A stretch of 64,000 nt of DNA. It comes from Suilimivivens sp963618065. GTDB taxonomy: Bacteria > Bacillota > Clostridia > Lachnospirales > Lachnospiraceae. The notes under the pieces were generated by a model. The model searched no databases, was not told the DNA's origin, and saw only the letters and a program-made list of their open reading frames with translations. Each line of letters opens with the position of its first letter. Within the stretch, counting starts at the first letter, position 1. The translations under genes and the position numbers were made by a program. Shown piece by piece: positions 32,449-41,900 of the stretch. Location: contig CAVERH010000002.1 in assembly GCA_963618065.1 (NCBI GenBank), positions 60,196 through 124,195 on the forward strand, written 5' to 3'.

Positions 32449-33031
32449 GGTCTGTTCCTGCCTCCTCGCCAATATGAAATGCTTTTTTATTCAGTTCAAG
32501 GAACTGCGGTTTAATCTGATGCTCCATTTCTTCTATTAAAATTTCTGTAGGAATTTCAAGCCTTCCGCTTGCAGCAAGCGCACCTAATACGATAATATTA
32601 AAGCACCTTCCGGATCCTGCTTTCTCTAAAAGAGCTTCACCATTAAGTACAACACAGTCTGCTTTCTTTTTCAGATAAGCAATCATCTCTTTCCCATCAT
32701 AGCCGGTTTCATGCAGGGCTTCTGTGGTCGGCTTTACAGGCGTGCTGTTCACAATCACAACACCATCCTTTTTAAGAAAGGAAAGATTCCGTACTGCTTC
32801 TGCCGGCTCAAAAGCAATAAGAATATCCGCACCGGCACGTGGAATCAAAGGAGAAAATGCTTTCTCACCAATACGGATATGACTTGTCACAGAGCCGCCT
32901 CTCTGAGCCATTCCAATCGTTTCAGCCGAATGAACAATATTCCCACAACGCATCGCTGCAGAAGCGATCAGCTTCGAAGCCAGCACCGTTCCCTGACCTC
33001 CTACACCACATAACAAAATATCCTTATTCAT
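32435..33031 (-). CDS. iorB: Indolepyruvate:ferredoxin oxidoreductase, beta subunit
   Basis: 198 residues, the gamma-type subunit of 2-oxoacid oxidoreductases (LLCGVGGQGTVLASKLIASAA; AQRGGSVTSHIRIG). It pairs with IorA to convert aryl pyruvates plus CoA to arylacetyl-CoA, reducing ferredoxin. The start is ATG 33031, with AGGAGGT about 8 nt upstream inside the end of iorA, an 8-nt overlap. It is the second gene of iorA-iorB-paaK. Confidence 0.94.
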   Translation of the reverse strand: MNKDILLCGVGGQGTVLASKLIASAAMRCGNIVHSAETIGMAQRGGSVTSHIRIGEKAFSPLIPRAGADILIAFEPAEAVRNLSFLKKDGVVIVNSTPVKPTTEALHETGYDGKEMIAYLKKKADCVVLNGEALLEKAGSGRCFNIIVLGALAASGRLEIPTEILIEEMEHQIKPQFLELNKKAFHIGEEAGTDHEIK

Positions 33032-34820
33032 GGCATGCACCTCCTATGGCATGAACCGGACAGATCTGACTGCACAGTCCACAGCCGGTACATAACCCTT
33101 CTTCAATCGTTACCCTGCCATCCTTTACTACAATTGCCGGGCAGCCGATTTCACGAATACATTTTTTACATCCAATACAGGATTCTTCGATTTTTACTGT
33201 CCCCTGCGGTTTTGTGATTGCCACACAGGGAGATTTAAAGATAATCGCCTTAACTCCAGGAAGTGCTGCACATTCCCGAACAGCATTTACAGATTCCTGC
33301 AGCTTCAAGGGATCAACCGTTACAACCTTTTGTACACCCATTCCTTCCAGAATCTTCGTGATACTGACCTTTGCCACAACATCACCCATCATATTTCTTC
33401 CTGTTCCGGGATGTGGTTGATGACCGGTCATTGCCGTCGTGGAATTGTCAAGAATACATAGTATCATATCCGCTTCATTATACAATGCATTCACAACTCC
33501 CGTCATACCGGATGCAAAAAAAGTAGAATCTCCGATAAATGCAAAGCAGGCAGCATCCCGATCTACCCAGTGAAAGCCTTGTGCCATGGTAACGCCGGCT
33601 CCCATACAAAGACAGGTATCCACCATATCAAGCGGCATGGCATTTCCGAGCGTATAACAGCCAATATCACCGCAGAAGTAACTTTTCTTACCTTCCATCG
33701 CCTTCTTAACTGCATAAAAGGAAGCCCTGTGGGGACATCCTGCACAAAGCACTGGCGGTCTTACCGGAAGAGACGGACTGTCAGATAAATCCATCTGCTC
33801 AGTCAGCATATTGATTCCAAGAAAATCTCCTAAAATCTTCCTCAGGGAGTCCGTAGAGTTCTCTCCGCTTGATGCAATATGTCCGGTAAGTTTTCCATAT
33901 ATTTTAACCGGAAGCTGATACTTACCTGTCAGCTTGAGCAATGCATTTTCTATGTAAGGACTGAGCTCTTCCACACAAATAACCTCTTCCACACCCTCTA
34001 ATGCAGAAAGAACAAAGCTCTCCGGGAAAGGATATGGCGTTGCTATCTTACAGAAGCGTACCTCCGGATGATCCTGCAGACATTCTTTTACATATGCGTA
34101 ACTGACACCCGATGCAAACACGGCTTTTTTGCCGCTGCCCTGCATGCTGTTCATGGAATAAGAAGAAAAATCTTCTCCTATCTTCGGATTACGTTCCTCA
34201 ATCATGGCATGATTTAAAAAGGAAAGACGCGGGAAAATTACCCATTTCGCAGAATCCTTGATAAAGCCCTCGTATTCCTTGTATCTCCAGCTTTCCGGAA
34301 TCTCCACGGACGCATACGCATGGCAGACACGCGTGGTCGGACGAAACAAAACCGGTGTCTTATATTTTTCGGAACAGTCAAACGCATCCTGTATCATTTG
34401 ATAGGCCTCCTCCGGAGAGGCCGGATCAAAAACAGGAATTCGACAGAACTCCGCAAACATTCTGGTATCCTGCTCAGTCTGTGAGGAAATCGGCCCCGGA
34501 TCATCTGCAGATACAATTACCATTCCCCCTTTCACGCCCACATACGCTAGAGACATAAGCGGATCCGATGCAACATTTAAGCCAACCTGTTTCATCGTAA
34601 CCAATGTACGTGCTCCGGAATAGGATGCACTTGCTGCCACTTCCATGGCTGATTTTTCATTCACAGACCATTCAATATGAACATTTCCATCGGAATACTT
34701 CTGAATATTTTCGAGAATTTCAGAAGAAGGGGTTCCGGGATATCCTGTCACCAGATTTACTCCTGCTGACAACGCTCCTAATGCAATAGCTCCGTTTCCC
34801 ATAACATATTCTTTTTTCAT
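33024..34820 (-). CDS. iorA: Indolepyruvate:ferredoxin oxidoreductase, alpha subunit
   Basis: 598 residues. The N-terminal pyrimidine-binding domain (GNGAIALGALSAGVNLVTGYPGTPSSEI), the thiamine-diphosphate domain (CAGCPHRASFYAVKKA; GDIGCYTLGNAMP; GDSTFFASGMTG) and two C-terminal 4Fe-4S motifs (CIGCKKCIREIGCPA; CTGCGLCSQICPVHA) are in the standard order. It decarboxylates aryl pyruvates oxidatively. The start is ATG 34820 (GGAG 8 nt upstream); earlier in-frame codons overlap the GH43 stop and are not conserved family sequence. It lies only 23 nt behind the GH43 gene. Confidence 0.95.
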   Translation of the reverse strand: MKKEYVMGNGAIALGALSAGVNLVTGYPGTPSSEILENIQKYSDGNVHIEWSVNEKSAMEVAASASYSGARTLVTMKQVGLNVASDPLMSLAYVGVKGGMVIVSADDPGPISSQTEQDTRMFAEFCRIPVFDPASPEEAYQMIQDAFDCSEKYKTPVLFRPTTRVCHAYASVEIPESWRYKEYEGFIKDSAKWVIFPRLSFLNHAMIEERNPKIGEDFSSYSMNSMQGSGKKAVFASGVSYAYVKECLQDHPEVRFCKIATPYPFPESFVLSALEGVEEVICVEELSPYIENALLKLTGKYQLPVKIYGKLTGHIASSGENSTDSLRKILGDFLGINMLTEQMDLSDSPSLPVRPPVLCAGCPHRASFYAVKKAMEGKKSYFCGDIGCYTLGNAMPLDMVDTCLCMGAGVTMAQGFHWVDRDAACFAFIGDSTFFASGMTGVVNALYNEADMILCILDNSTTAMTGHQPHPGTGRNMMGDVVAKVSITKILEGMGVQKVVTVDPLKLQESVNAVRECAALPGVKAIIFKSPCVAITKPQGTVKIEESCIGCKKCIREIGCPAIVVKDGRVTIEEGLCTGCGLCSQICPVHAIGGACHE

Positions 34821-34843
34821 TTGCTTTTCTCCATCAAAATTGA

Positions 34844-36427
34844 TTAGCCTACTGAGCTCCTGCATATTTCTGCTCCGTCGGCTTCCTGTCCCTGCTTCCA
34901 GTAAAAATCACGGAACTCTGCCCAGTTTTCACGCTCATCTACCGCGTATAAGCCCATGACAACCCCTGTAAAGCCTCCGGCAACCTCGGAAGAGAGATAT
35001 TTCGCCTGCGCCTTTCCAAGAGATACCTCCTTTGCTCCGTCGATTACATAGAACTCATAGTACTCTTCTTTGGTTACCACCTTAAGCTGCAAGGCCTGCT
35101 GTTCTGCATCCGAAGCCTTCTCAAATGCATATTCGCCTGCTGTCATAATAGCATCACCGACATGAAACCGGAGTACCGCTTTGATTCCCTCTGCGGTAAC
35201 ACTCCGGAAGAGATCGTAATGCTGCTGCTCATCCATATAGAAGGTAACTCCCGCTTCCTTAGCCTTTCCGGATACAGAAACAGTGAGCTCGCTGTCAAAC
35301 TCCGACTGCCGTATACCGATGAAGGTAGGCGTATCCGCTTCTTCCAACGTGATTTTGGTTCCCTTTAAACGGAACTGCTCTTTGGAGCACTCATAATTTT
35401 CCTTATGGTAATCCCTTAAGTAAATCCAACGCATACTTTCGTATCCGGCTGTCTCATTCCAGAAGTCCTTTTCAAAGGAAATGCTGTAATCCACCTTCTG
35501 TTCTCCCTCGATCGGAAGCTCCATACAGTCCGTAACGATCCCGGCACGTGCATGCGCCTCTTCTCCGGCGGTAAACCAGCCATCCTTGCCAAAATGAGCC
35601 GGTGTCAGATATACCTCACGTCCAAGCTGATGATATGGCTGCCAGGTTCCGAGCTGGCGGAAGCCCAGACAGAGAATATAATAATTACCGTTCCTGTCCT
35701 GAATCAGATCACCATGTCCGATTCCCTGAATTCTGCTTAAATTACCACCCAGATTCCGGTTTGTCACCACCGGATTGCCGGCATAGGATTCAAACGGACC
35801 GAACGGATCTTTAGATCTTGCATAGGTAATCATATGGCCATATTCTGTACCACCCTCTGCTGCCATCAGATAATACCAGTCTCCGATATGATACAGGTGG
35901 GGAGACTCTAAGAAACGTCCACCGCTTCCGCTCCAGATCGGGAAGGATTCGGTCAGCTTCTCTCCGGTTTCGACATTAATTTCACACTGGAAAACCGCAG
36001 GATTGCCATCCTCATCATTTCCGTTGCTCGTAAAATAAACCTTTCCATCGTCGAACAAAAGGGAAGGATCGATACCACCCTGATCTACGAAAATTGCTTC
36101 CGACCAGTCACCTGCGATGTCCTCTGTCCAGACATAAAAGTTCTTATTAAACGTATTGTTATTCGTTACCATATAAAAACGACCATCGTTATAACGGATC
36201 GTCGGTGCAAACACACCACCCGAGCTTGGCACGCCATGGAGCTCTACCTGACTTAACTTCGTCAGGCAGTGTCCAACCTGCTTCCAGTTTACGAGATCCT
36301 CACTTTCAAAGATCGGAACCCCAGGAAAATACTGGAAGGAGCTGCAAGCCAGGTAATATTTGCCATTTGCTTCACACACACTGGGATCCGGATAAAATCC
36401 CTTCACAATCGGATTCTGTACTTTCAT
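34844..36427 (-). CDS. GH43 beta-xylosidase/arabinofuranosidase
   Basis: 527 residues, no signal peptide, so probably acting on imported oligosaccharides. The five-bladed propeller carries the GH43 triad: base Asp 14 (YPDPS), pKa-tuning Asp 120 (GGIDPS) and acid Glu 174 (RFLESPHLY). A C-terminal beta-sandwich (about 320-515, GVTFYMDEQQHYDLF) is the one seen in two-domain xylosidases, which contributes to the active site. Xylo- or arabino-oligosaccharides are the likely substrates. It follows GH42 by 104 nt and directly precedes iorA. Confidence 0.92.
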   Translation of the reverse strand: MKVQNPIVKGFYPDPSVCEANGKYYLACSSFQYFPGVPIFESEDLVNWKQVGHCLTKLSQVELHGVPSSGGVFAPTIRYNDGRFYMVTNNNTFNKNFYVWTEDIAGDWSEAIFVDQGGIDPSLLFDDGKVYFTSNGNDEDGNPAVFQCEINVETGEKLTESFPIWSGSGGRFLESPHLYHIGDWYYLMAAEGGTEYGHMITYARSKDPFGPFESYAGNPVVTNRNLGGNLSRIQGIGHGDLIQDRNGNYYILCLGFRQLGTWQPYHQLGREVYLTPAHFGKDGWFTAGEEAHARAGIVTDCMELPIEGEQKVDYSISFEKDFWNETAGYESMRWIYLRDYHKENYECSKEQFRLKGTKITLEEADTPTFIGIRQSEFDSELTVSVSGKAKEAGVTFYMDEQQHYDLFRSVTAEGIKAVLRFHVGDAIMTAGEYAFEKASDAEQQALQLKVVTKEEYYEFYVIDGAKEVSLGKAQAKYLSSEVAGGFTGVVMGLYAVDERENWAEFRDFYWKQGQEADGAEICRSSVG

Positions 36428-36531
36428 CCTACCTATCCTTTCTCTGTAACTGTTCCATCAGTTCACAGCTTTCCTATGAAACTCATTGATTTGTTCTATA
36501 CCTTCACAGTTACCACACAAAATTCATTCGT

Positions 36532-38553
36532 CTATCTCTTCACAATCGCCACACCATATTTTTCAAGGGTAAGCGTATCGCCCTTTGCATAGGCCTTATC
36601 GGTTAACAGGTCGGTTCCAGCTTCTTCCATCACAATTTCCTTTTCCTCCTGTGTATTATTTAACAGGAACAGGAATTCTCCGTTGTCATTGTAACGGATC
36701 GTTGCCTCGATTCCCTCCGGTGTCTTTGCAACCGGTCTGATGCCAAGGCTTTCACAGATATCACCAAGGTATTTCTTATAAAACTCTTCGTTGGAACGCG
36801 CACCTACGTAGTAAGCCCTGCCCTTACCAAACTGATTCTCGGTAAGCACCGGCATTCCTGCGTAGAAGTCGCTTTCATAGGAAGCCACTTCCTTTGCACC
36901 GCGAAGATGCATCAGATCACAGAGAAGACCTGCCGGATACCGCTTTCCTTCATAAACAAAGGAGTTGTTCTCTTCCGGAGGAAGTGCATCGGATTCCTCT
37001 ACCCAGATGCCAAGGATATCCTTGAGTCTGCCCGGATAGCCTCCAAGGACAACCAGATCGTGATCCTCTACATAACCGCTGAAATAGGTCGTAAGGAAGC
37101 TACCGCCCTGCTGCACATATTCTCGGATCTTCTCATCGAATCCATCCTTGCACATATAAAGCATCGGTGCCACCACCAGCTTATAGGAGGAAAGATCATC
37201 CTCCACACTGACAAAATCCACGGAAATATTCTGCTGGAAGAATGCCTTATAATAAAAGCTTACTTCCTTCGTATAGTTGATTAGCTTACTCGGGCCTGCA
37301 CTTAATTCCGCTGCCCACCAGTTATCCCAGTCAAAGACAATCGCAACATCAGACTTTGCTCTTGCACCAAGCGTTACGCCCTGCAGCTTATCCAGTTCTT
37401 CTCCAAGTGCGGTAATCTCACGGAATACTCTCGTATCATCCGTTCCCACATGCTCGATCACGCCGCTGTGATACTTCTCGCAGGCCCCCATACTTCTTCT
37501 CATCTGGAAGAACATTACGGTATCCGCGCCATGTGCAACTGCTTCATAGCTCCATAATCTCATCACGCCGGGCCGTTTTAACTTGCAGTAAATATGCCAG
37601 TTGCTGACTCCCGGTGTCTGTTCCATCAGTGCAAAAGGCTTACCCTGCTTAAGTCCACGCATCAGATCGTGGTTCATGGCAGCATCTCCCGGTACGGCAT
37701 CATATGCCGGATAGTTATCCCAGGAAATGAAATCCATATCCTTCGCCCACTTCTGATAATCCAGATGCTTGTATGCGCCCATAAGGTTTGTGGTAACCGG
37801 TATGTCCGGTGTAATTCTCTTTAAAACGTCCTTTTCCATATTGAAGCATTCCAACATACTGTCGGAGTTGAAACGATTATAGTCAATGGAAATTCCCTGG
37901 AAGTTCGTACGGATCTGTCCATCCCACAGGAACTCTTCAGAAAGCATATTGCAGGCTACCACATCATCCCAGTCATACATGGTATGACTCCAGAATGATG
38001 TATTCCATACACGGTTCAGCTCATCAAGAGTACCATACTTCTTCTGCAGCCACACACGGAATGCCTTTTCACAATTATCACAGTAGCACCAGCCGCCAAA
38101 TTCGTTGGAAACATGCCATGCAACAATATTATCATAATCCTTGTATCGCTCTGCAAGCTTCTCCACAAGAGCCGCCGCATACTTACGGTAATTCGGGCTG
38201 TTCGGACAGGAATTGTGACGTGAACCGAACTTTCTCTTCATCCCGTTATGCTCTACCCGGAGAATATCCGGATACTTTCTTGCCATCCACGCCGGATGTG
38301 CACCGGTGGAGGTTGCCATGCAGACCTTTAAGCCATTCTCTTTCACAAGCTTCATAATCTTATCCAGCTTACTGAAATCGTAGGTGTCCTCATTCGGCTG
38401 TAATGCTGCCCAGCTGAATACATTTAAGGTCACCACATCGATATGTGCTTTATGAAAAAGCCTCATATCCTCTTCCCAGATTTCCTCCGGCCACTGCTCC
38501 GGATTGTAATCCCCACCATATAACATTTTCTGTACCTTCCTGCTTTCAATCAT
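36532..38553 (-). CDS. GH42 beta-galactosidase
   Basis: 673 residues. The acid/base Glu 151 lies in WHVSNEFGG and the nucleophile Glu 311 in FALMEQTPG. Zinc-site cysteines 116, 156, 158 and 161 are all present, as in typical GH42. A trimerisation domain and small C-terminal beta domain follow the barrel. There is no signal peptide, so it is a cytoplasmic enzyme for beta-galactosides, perhaps arabinogalactan- or plant-derived given the neighbours. ATG 38553 is preceded by AGGAGG. It lies 51 nt behind the GH3 gene. Confidence 0.95.
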   Translation of the reverse strand: MIESRKVQKMLYGGDYNPEQWPEEIWEEDMRLFHKAHIDVVTLNVFSWAALQPNEDTYDFSKLDKIMKLVKENGLKVCMATSTGAHPAWMARKYPDILRVEHNGMKRKFGSRHNSCPNSPNYRKYAAALVEKLAERYKDYDNIVAWHVSNEFGGWCYCDNCEKAFRVWLQKKYGTLDELNRVWNTSFWSHTMYDWDDVVACNMLSEEFLWDGQIRTNFQGISIDYNRFNSDSMLECFNMEKDVLKRITPDIPVTTNLMGAYKHLDYQKWAKDMDFISWDNYPAYDAVPGDAAMNHDLMRGLKQGKPFALMEQTPGVSNWHIYCKLKRPGVMRLWSYEAVAHGADTVMFFQMRRSMGACEKYHSGVIEHVGTDDTRVFREITALGEELDKLQGVTLGARAKSDVAIVFDWDNWWAAELSAGPSKLINYTKEVSFYYKAFFQQNISVDFVSVEDDLSSYKLVVAPMLYMCKDGFDEKIREYVQQGGSFLTTYFSGYVEDHDLVVLGGYPGRLKDILGIWVEESDALPPEENNSFVYEGKRYPAGLLCDLMHLRGAKEVASYESDFYAGMPVLTENQFGKGRAYYVGARSNEEFYKKYLGDICESLGIRPVAKTPEGIEATIRYNDNGEFLFLLNNTQEEKEIVMEEAGTDLLTDKAYAKGDTLTLEKYGVAIVKR

Positions 38554-38604
38554 GTAATGATCCTCCTGATGTTTTTTATTCTGGTTTTATTCCAATCATA
38601 TTTT

Positions 38605-41600
38605 TCAGATTTTGCATGGCTCTGAATAGTTACCAAATTCAAATTCTTTGAGTTTTACTTTACCTTCTAACTGGATGGTAATGGTTTTTACCGTAGAAAG
38701 CTCCGGGATCCTCTCTTCCAGTGCCGCTTCATAGACACGGAAGCCCTTCTTTTCCGGCAAAGGCAGTACACGGTCAGCCAGTATGTTCTTATGATTCTCG
38801 TCCTCCGACAGGACACGGATTCTTGCTTCCTCTAAAACACAGGCGGTGAATTTGAACTTCGATGCCTGTTCTTCAAAGGAAAAGTCACGGTATACGAGCT
38901 CTGCCTTTACCTTTCCATCCGGCAGCTTCCGGATCTCATCCGGTGCCTCACCCGGTGTTCCCGGAATGAGGCATGTTTCTCCATGCTCTGCATGTCCCAG
39001 TGTTCCCTTATGAATAAAGCAGTTCGTATAATCGTCATACTGAATGGCTTCGGTCACGGCAAACGGATTCCGCGCACCTGCCCTCTCACCTTTCAGAACC
39101 AGCCTCCTGCTCTGCCGGATATCCACCGAAGATGCTCCCACTTCAAACAGATATCCACCATCTTCAAGCATCATCCTTCCGGAAATCACATCGTAATACC
39201 GAAGCTCCTCTTTCTTAACCAATAACGTTACGGCCTGCGTTTCACCGGGCTTCAGATTCTTTACCCGGACAAAATCCCTTAGCTGACGGATGGGGCGCAC
39301 TACTCTGGAAGCTTCCTTATGTACATAAAGCTGGACAACCTCATCTCCTTCATAATCACCTGTATTGGTAATCGGAATCCGGAACCGGATCTCGTCATCC
39401 TTCTCTTCTACATCCATTTCCCCATACCGGAACTTTGTATAGGACAGGCCATATCCAAACGGGTAGAGCACCTTTCCGTCAAAATACTGATAGGTACGCT
39501 TTCCCTTAATGATATCGTAGTCGTTGATATCCGGAAGATCCTCGTCTTTTTGATACCAGGTCATTGGAAGACGTGCTGCCGGATTCATCCGTCCGCTCAA
39601 TACCGCTCCGATACCTGTTCCAAGCTCCTGCGAACCGGATGCCGTACACAGAATCGTCCTGGCCTTCGCATCCAGATCCACAATGGAATACGGATAATTC
39701 GTTACCAGTACAATTACGGCATCGGGATTGACTTTCAGTACCTCATCTGCGAGCCGCTGCTGTGCAGGCGGCAGTGCCAGTGTGGTACGGTCGATCTCCT
39801 CCTTACTGTTAATGACCGGATTCGAGCCAAGTACAACGACTGCTTTCTCTGCCTTTTCTACCAGCTCCAGCACCTCTTTCAGACCATCCTCGACAATCTC
39901 CATCCGGACATGAACCGGCTCTCCTTCGGATACGGCATGGGAAATAAGACCAAGCTTCTCATCATCGCCCTCTCCGACAGCCACATCACCATTTTTAATC
40001 ACCGCAAGGTAACCGTCCGGATCTACCGTCACCTGCCGTCCATTCCAGCTGTTCAACAGGTAAGAGCCATCCGGCTGCTCCTGAAAATCCCACTGTTCCC
40101 GGATAAACCAGCGAAACGCCTCCTTCGAAGAAGCAGTAATGAGATATGATCCCTCTTCCAGAAGTACAAAACGGTCATTGCTCATTGCCTGTAAGGTGGT
40201 ATTCCCACAACCCCAGTCGGTAAAAAGGAAGGTTTCTGCCTGTGCCTTTTCTCCCAGATACAAGCGGTTATCCGCATCCAGAGCCACATATTTCCCATCT
40301 ACCGATAACTGAAGCTTCGACAATCCGTTATGGCAGGTCACCGTTGCCTGTGGAAATTCTCTGCGGATTCCTTCTGCCGGCGTTACCGCATAGGGCGGAA
40401 CTCCCGAATACCAGTCCTTGTACCAGACATCCGCAAGCGGCCCTACCACAGCAATTGTGTCATGTATTTGTTCTTCGGTCTGTGGTTTATTCTTCATAAC
40501 AGAATCCTGCGATTCTGATTTTTTTGCATCCTGCTTCCACGGAAGAATCCCCTCATTCTTCAGCAGAACCACCGACTCCTCTGCCATTTTTCGGCAGAGC
40601 TCCTGATGATCTGCATTGTTCACAAATTCTTCGCCCATCTCACTGTAAGGGCAGTCTCCGCTGCCATCAAACAGACCAAGATGAATTCGGGTGCGCAGGG
40701 AATTACGGATGGAACGGTTCAGATCCTCATCATTAATCAGCCCCTGCTCATAAGCATCCTTTGCAGCCTGATAAACCAGCTCCGGATTGTCAGAGAATCC
40801 ATCAATTCCTGCCCTCAGACTGTATGCCAGTGACTCTGCATGTGTCGAAAAATAATGATGAAGCTCCACAGTCTGTTCAAAATCGCCGCCATCGCAGACC
40901 ACATGCCCCGGAAGTCCCCATTCACCCTTCACGATATCCAAAACCTCATGATTCAGAATCGCCGGAACGCCGTTAATCTCATTATAGGAGGTCATAACTG
41001 CCTCCGCACCGCCCTCTGTGATTGCTCTGCGGAACGGCTCCAGATAATACTCGTGCTTATTTCTTTCATCAACGGAGGATGATGCTGTAACACGATCCTT
41101 TTCCATGTTATTTGCATAAAAGTGCTTCAATGTCGCTGCACACTGAATATAGAAGGGATCCTTACCCTTCATTCCCTGAATATAGGCCGATGCCATCTTA
41201 CCGGTAAGGCACGGATCCTCACCATAAGCCTCTTCTGTCCTTCCCCATCTCGGATCGCGCTCCATGTCAATCGTCGGTGCCCAGCGGCTGAGGCTCCCTC
41301 CGTTATTTCTCTTATACAGTGCTCTTGCTTCCTCACCAACTGCCCGGCCACACTCACGTATCAGCTCCGTATCAAAGCTTCCGCTCATTCCGATCGGCTG
41401 CGTAAAGGATGTTGTCGGCTCCGGTTCTCCTGCATCAAACGCCTGGTCATGGCGTGCCTGAACTCCATGTGCTGCTTCTCCCCCAACGAAGGAAGCCTTA
41501 ATTCCCATGCGTTCCACATCCGGAATCGCATTTGACAGACAATGAAGCTTCTCCTCCAATGTCAGCTCCGAAATCACTGCCTCGATCCGCTCGTCTACGG

Positions 41601-41643
41601 AAAGTACATTATTCCATAATGGAAAATCCCTGTTTGCCCCCAC
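38605..41643 (-). CDS. GH3 glycosidase with fascin-like insert and C-terminal beta domain
   Basis: 1012 residues, no signal peptide. Barrel about 15-320 with GEAAHGV, KHFYANN and nucleophile Asp 251 (HVVCDGG). The alpha/beta-sandwich starts near 355 and is interrupted at about 445-570 by a beta-trefoil, fascin-like segment (KYVALDADNRLYLGE; DRFVLLEEGSY; RQVTVDPDGYLAVI). The FnIII-like domain follows (PFGYGLSYTKF). Residues about 880-1000 resemble a CBM6-like sandwich. The barrel most resembles xylosidase/arabinosidase-type GH3. Start is GTG 41643, GGAGGG 7 nt upstream. The final residues (GNYSEP) are encoded by a copy of the dispersed 3'-end motif. Confidence 0.88.
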   Translation of the reverse strand: MGANRDFPLWNNVLSVDERIEAVISELTLEEKLHCLSNAIPDVERMGIKASFVGGEAAHGVQARHDQAFDAGEPEPTTSFTQPIGMSGSFDTELIRECGRAVGEEARALYKRNNGGSLSRWAPTIDMERDPRWGRTEEAYGEDPCLTGKMASAYIQGMKGKDPFYIQCAATLKHFYANNMEKDRVTASSSVDERNKHEYYLEPFRRAITEGGAEAVMTSYNEINGVPAILNHEVLDIVKGEWGLPGHVVCDGGDFEQTVELHHYFSTHAESLAYSLRAGIDGFSDNPELVYQAAKDAYEQGLINDEDLNRSIRNSLRTRIHLGLFDGSGDCPYSEMGEEFVNNADHQELCRKMAEESVVLLKNEGILPWKQDAKKSESQDSVMKNKPQTEEQIHDTIAVVGPLADVWYKDWYSGVPPYAVTPAEGIRREFPQATVTCHNGLSKLQLSVDGKYVALDADNRLYLGEKAQAETFLFTDWGCGNTTLQAMSNDRFVLLEEGSYLITASSKEAFRWFIREQWDFQEQPDGSYLLNSWNGRQVTVDPDGYLAVIKNGDVAVGEGDDEKLGLISHAVSEGEPVHVRMEIVEDGLKEVLELVEKAEKAVVVLGSNPVINSKEEIDRTTLALPPAQQRLADEVLKVNPDAVIVLVTNYPYSIVDLDAKARTILCTASGSQELGTGIGAVLSGRMNPAARLPMTWYQKDEDLPDINDYDIIKGKRTYQYFDGKVLYPFGYGLSYTKFRYGEMDVEEKDDEIRFRIPITNTGDYEGDEVVQLYVHKEASRVVRPIRQLRDFVRVKNLKPGETQAVTLLVKKEELRYYDVISGRMMLEDGGYLFEVGASSVDIRQSRRLVLKGERAGARNPFAVTEAIQYDDYTNCFIHKGTLGHAEHGETCLIPGTPGEAPDEIRKLPDGKVKAELVYRDFSFEEQASKFKFTACVLEEARIRVLSEDENHKNILADRVLPLPEKKGFRVYEAALEERIPELSTVKTITIQLEGKVKLKEFEFGNYSEPCKI
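38621..38633 (+). repeat. Dispersed 3'-end motif inside the GH3 C-terminal codons
   Basis: TCTGAATAGTTAC, identical to 26586-26598 and 27335-27347. Preceded by GCATGGC, as at 27328-27334. Confidence 0.6.
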
Positions 41644-41695
41644 TGCTATGCCCTCCTTATGTCATTCTCTTCCGTTATTTAATCATTTACATATT

Positions 41696-41799
41696 GTCTA
41701 TTCAGAACTCCATTCGCTATAGCAATCATGGCGTGTGTCCTTCTGAATGCAAGCTTTCATCGTCCATACCGCCATAATTGCACGACTCTGAATAATTAC
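41696..41799. repeat. Degenerate inverted element upstream of GH3
   Basis: Left end GTCTATTCAGA and right end TCTGAATAATTAC form an imperfect inverted repeat about 100 bp apart. CATGGCG and CGCCATA-type blocks lie inside. It sits between the pilus-operon terminator and the GH3 start. Confidence 0.45.
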
Positions 41800-41802
41800 A
41801 AA

Positions 41803-41826
41803 AAGAGAGGATAAAAATCCTCTCTT
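41803..41826 (-). terminator. Terminator of the pilus/sortase operon
   Basis: Stem AAGAGAGGA/TCCTCTCTT with a 6-nt loop, followed on the minus strand by TTTTG, 75 nt past the sortase-fusion stop. Confidence 0.85.
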
Positions 41827-41900
41827 AATTATAAATAAATTCTGTTTTTTTGTCATCTCTTTCCTTGGAAATTTTCCATGCGACAGGTCAGCATAGCCTT

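Noticed and set aside
39319..40149. 276-codon plus-strand frame inside the GH3 gene
   Set aside because: Antisense to an unmistakable GH3; composition looks like a reverse-frame shadow.
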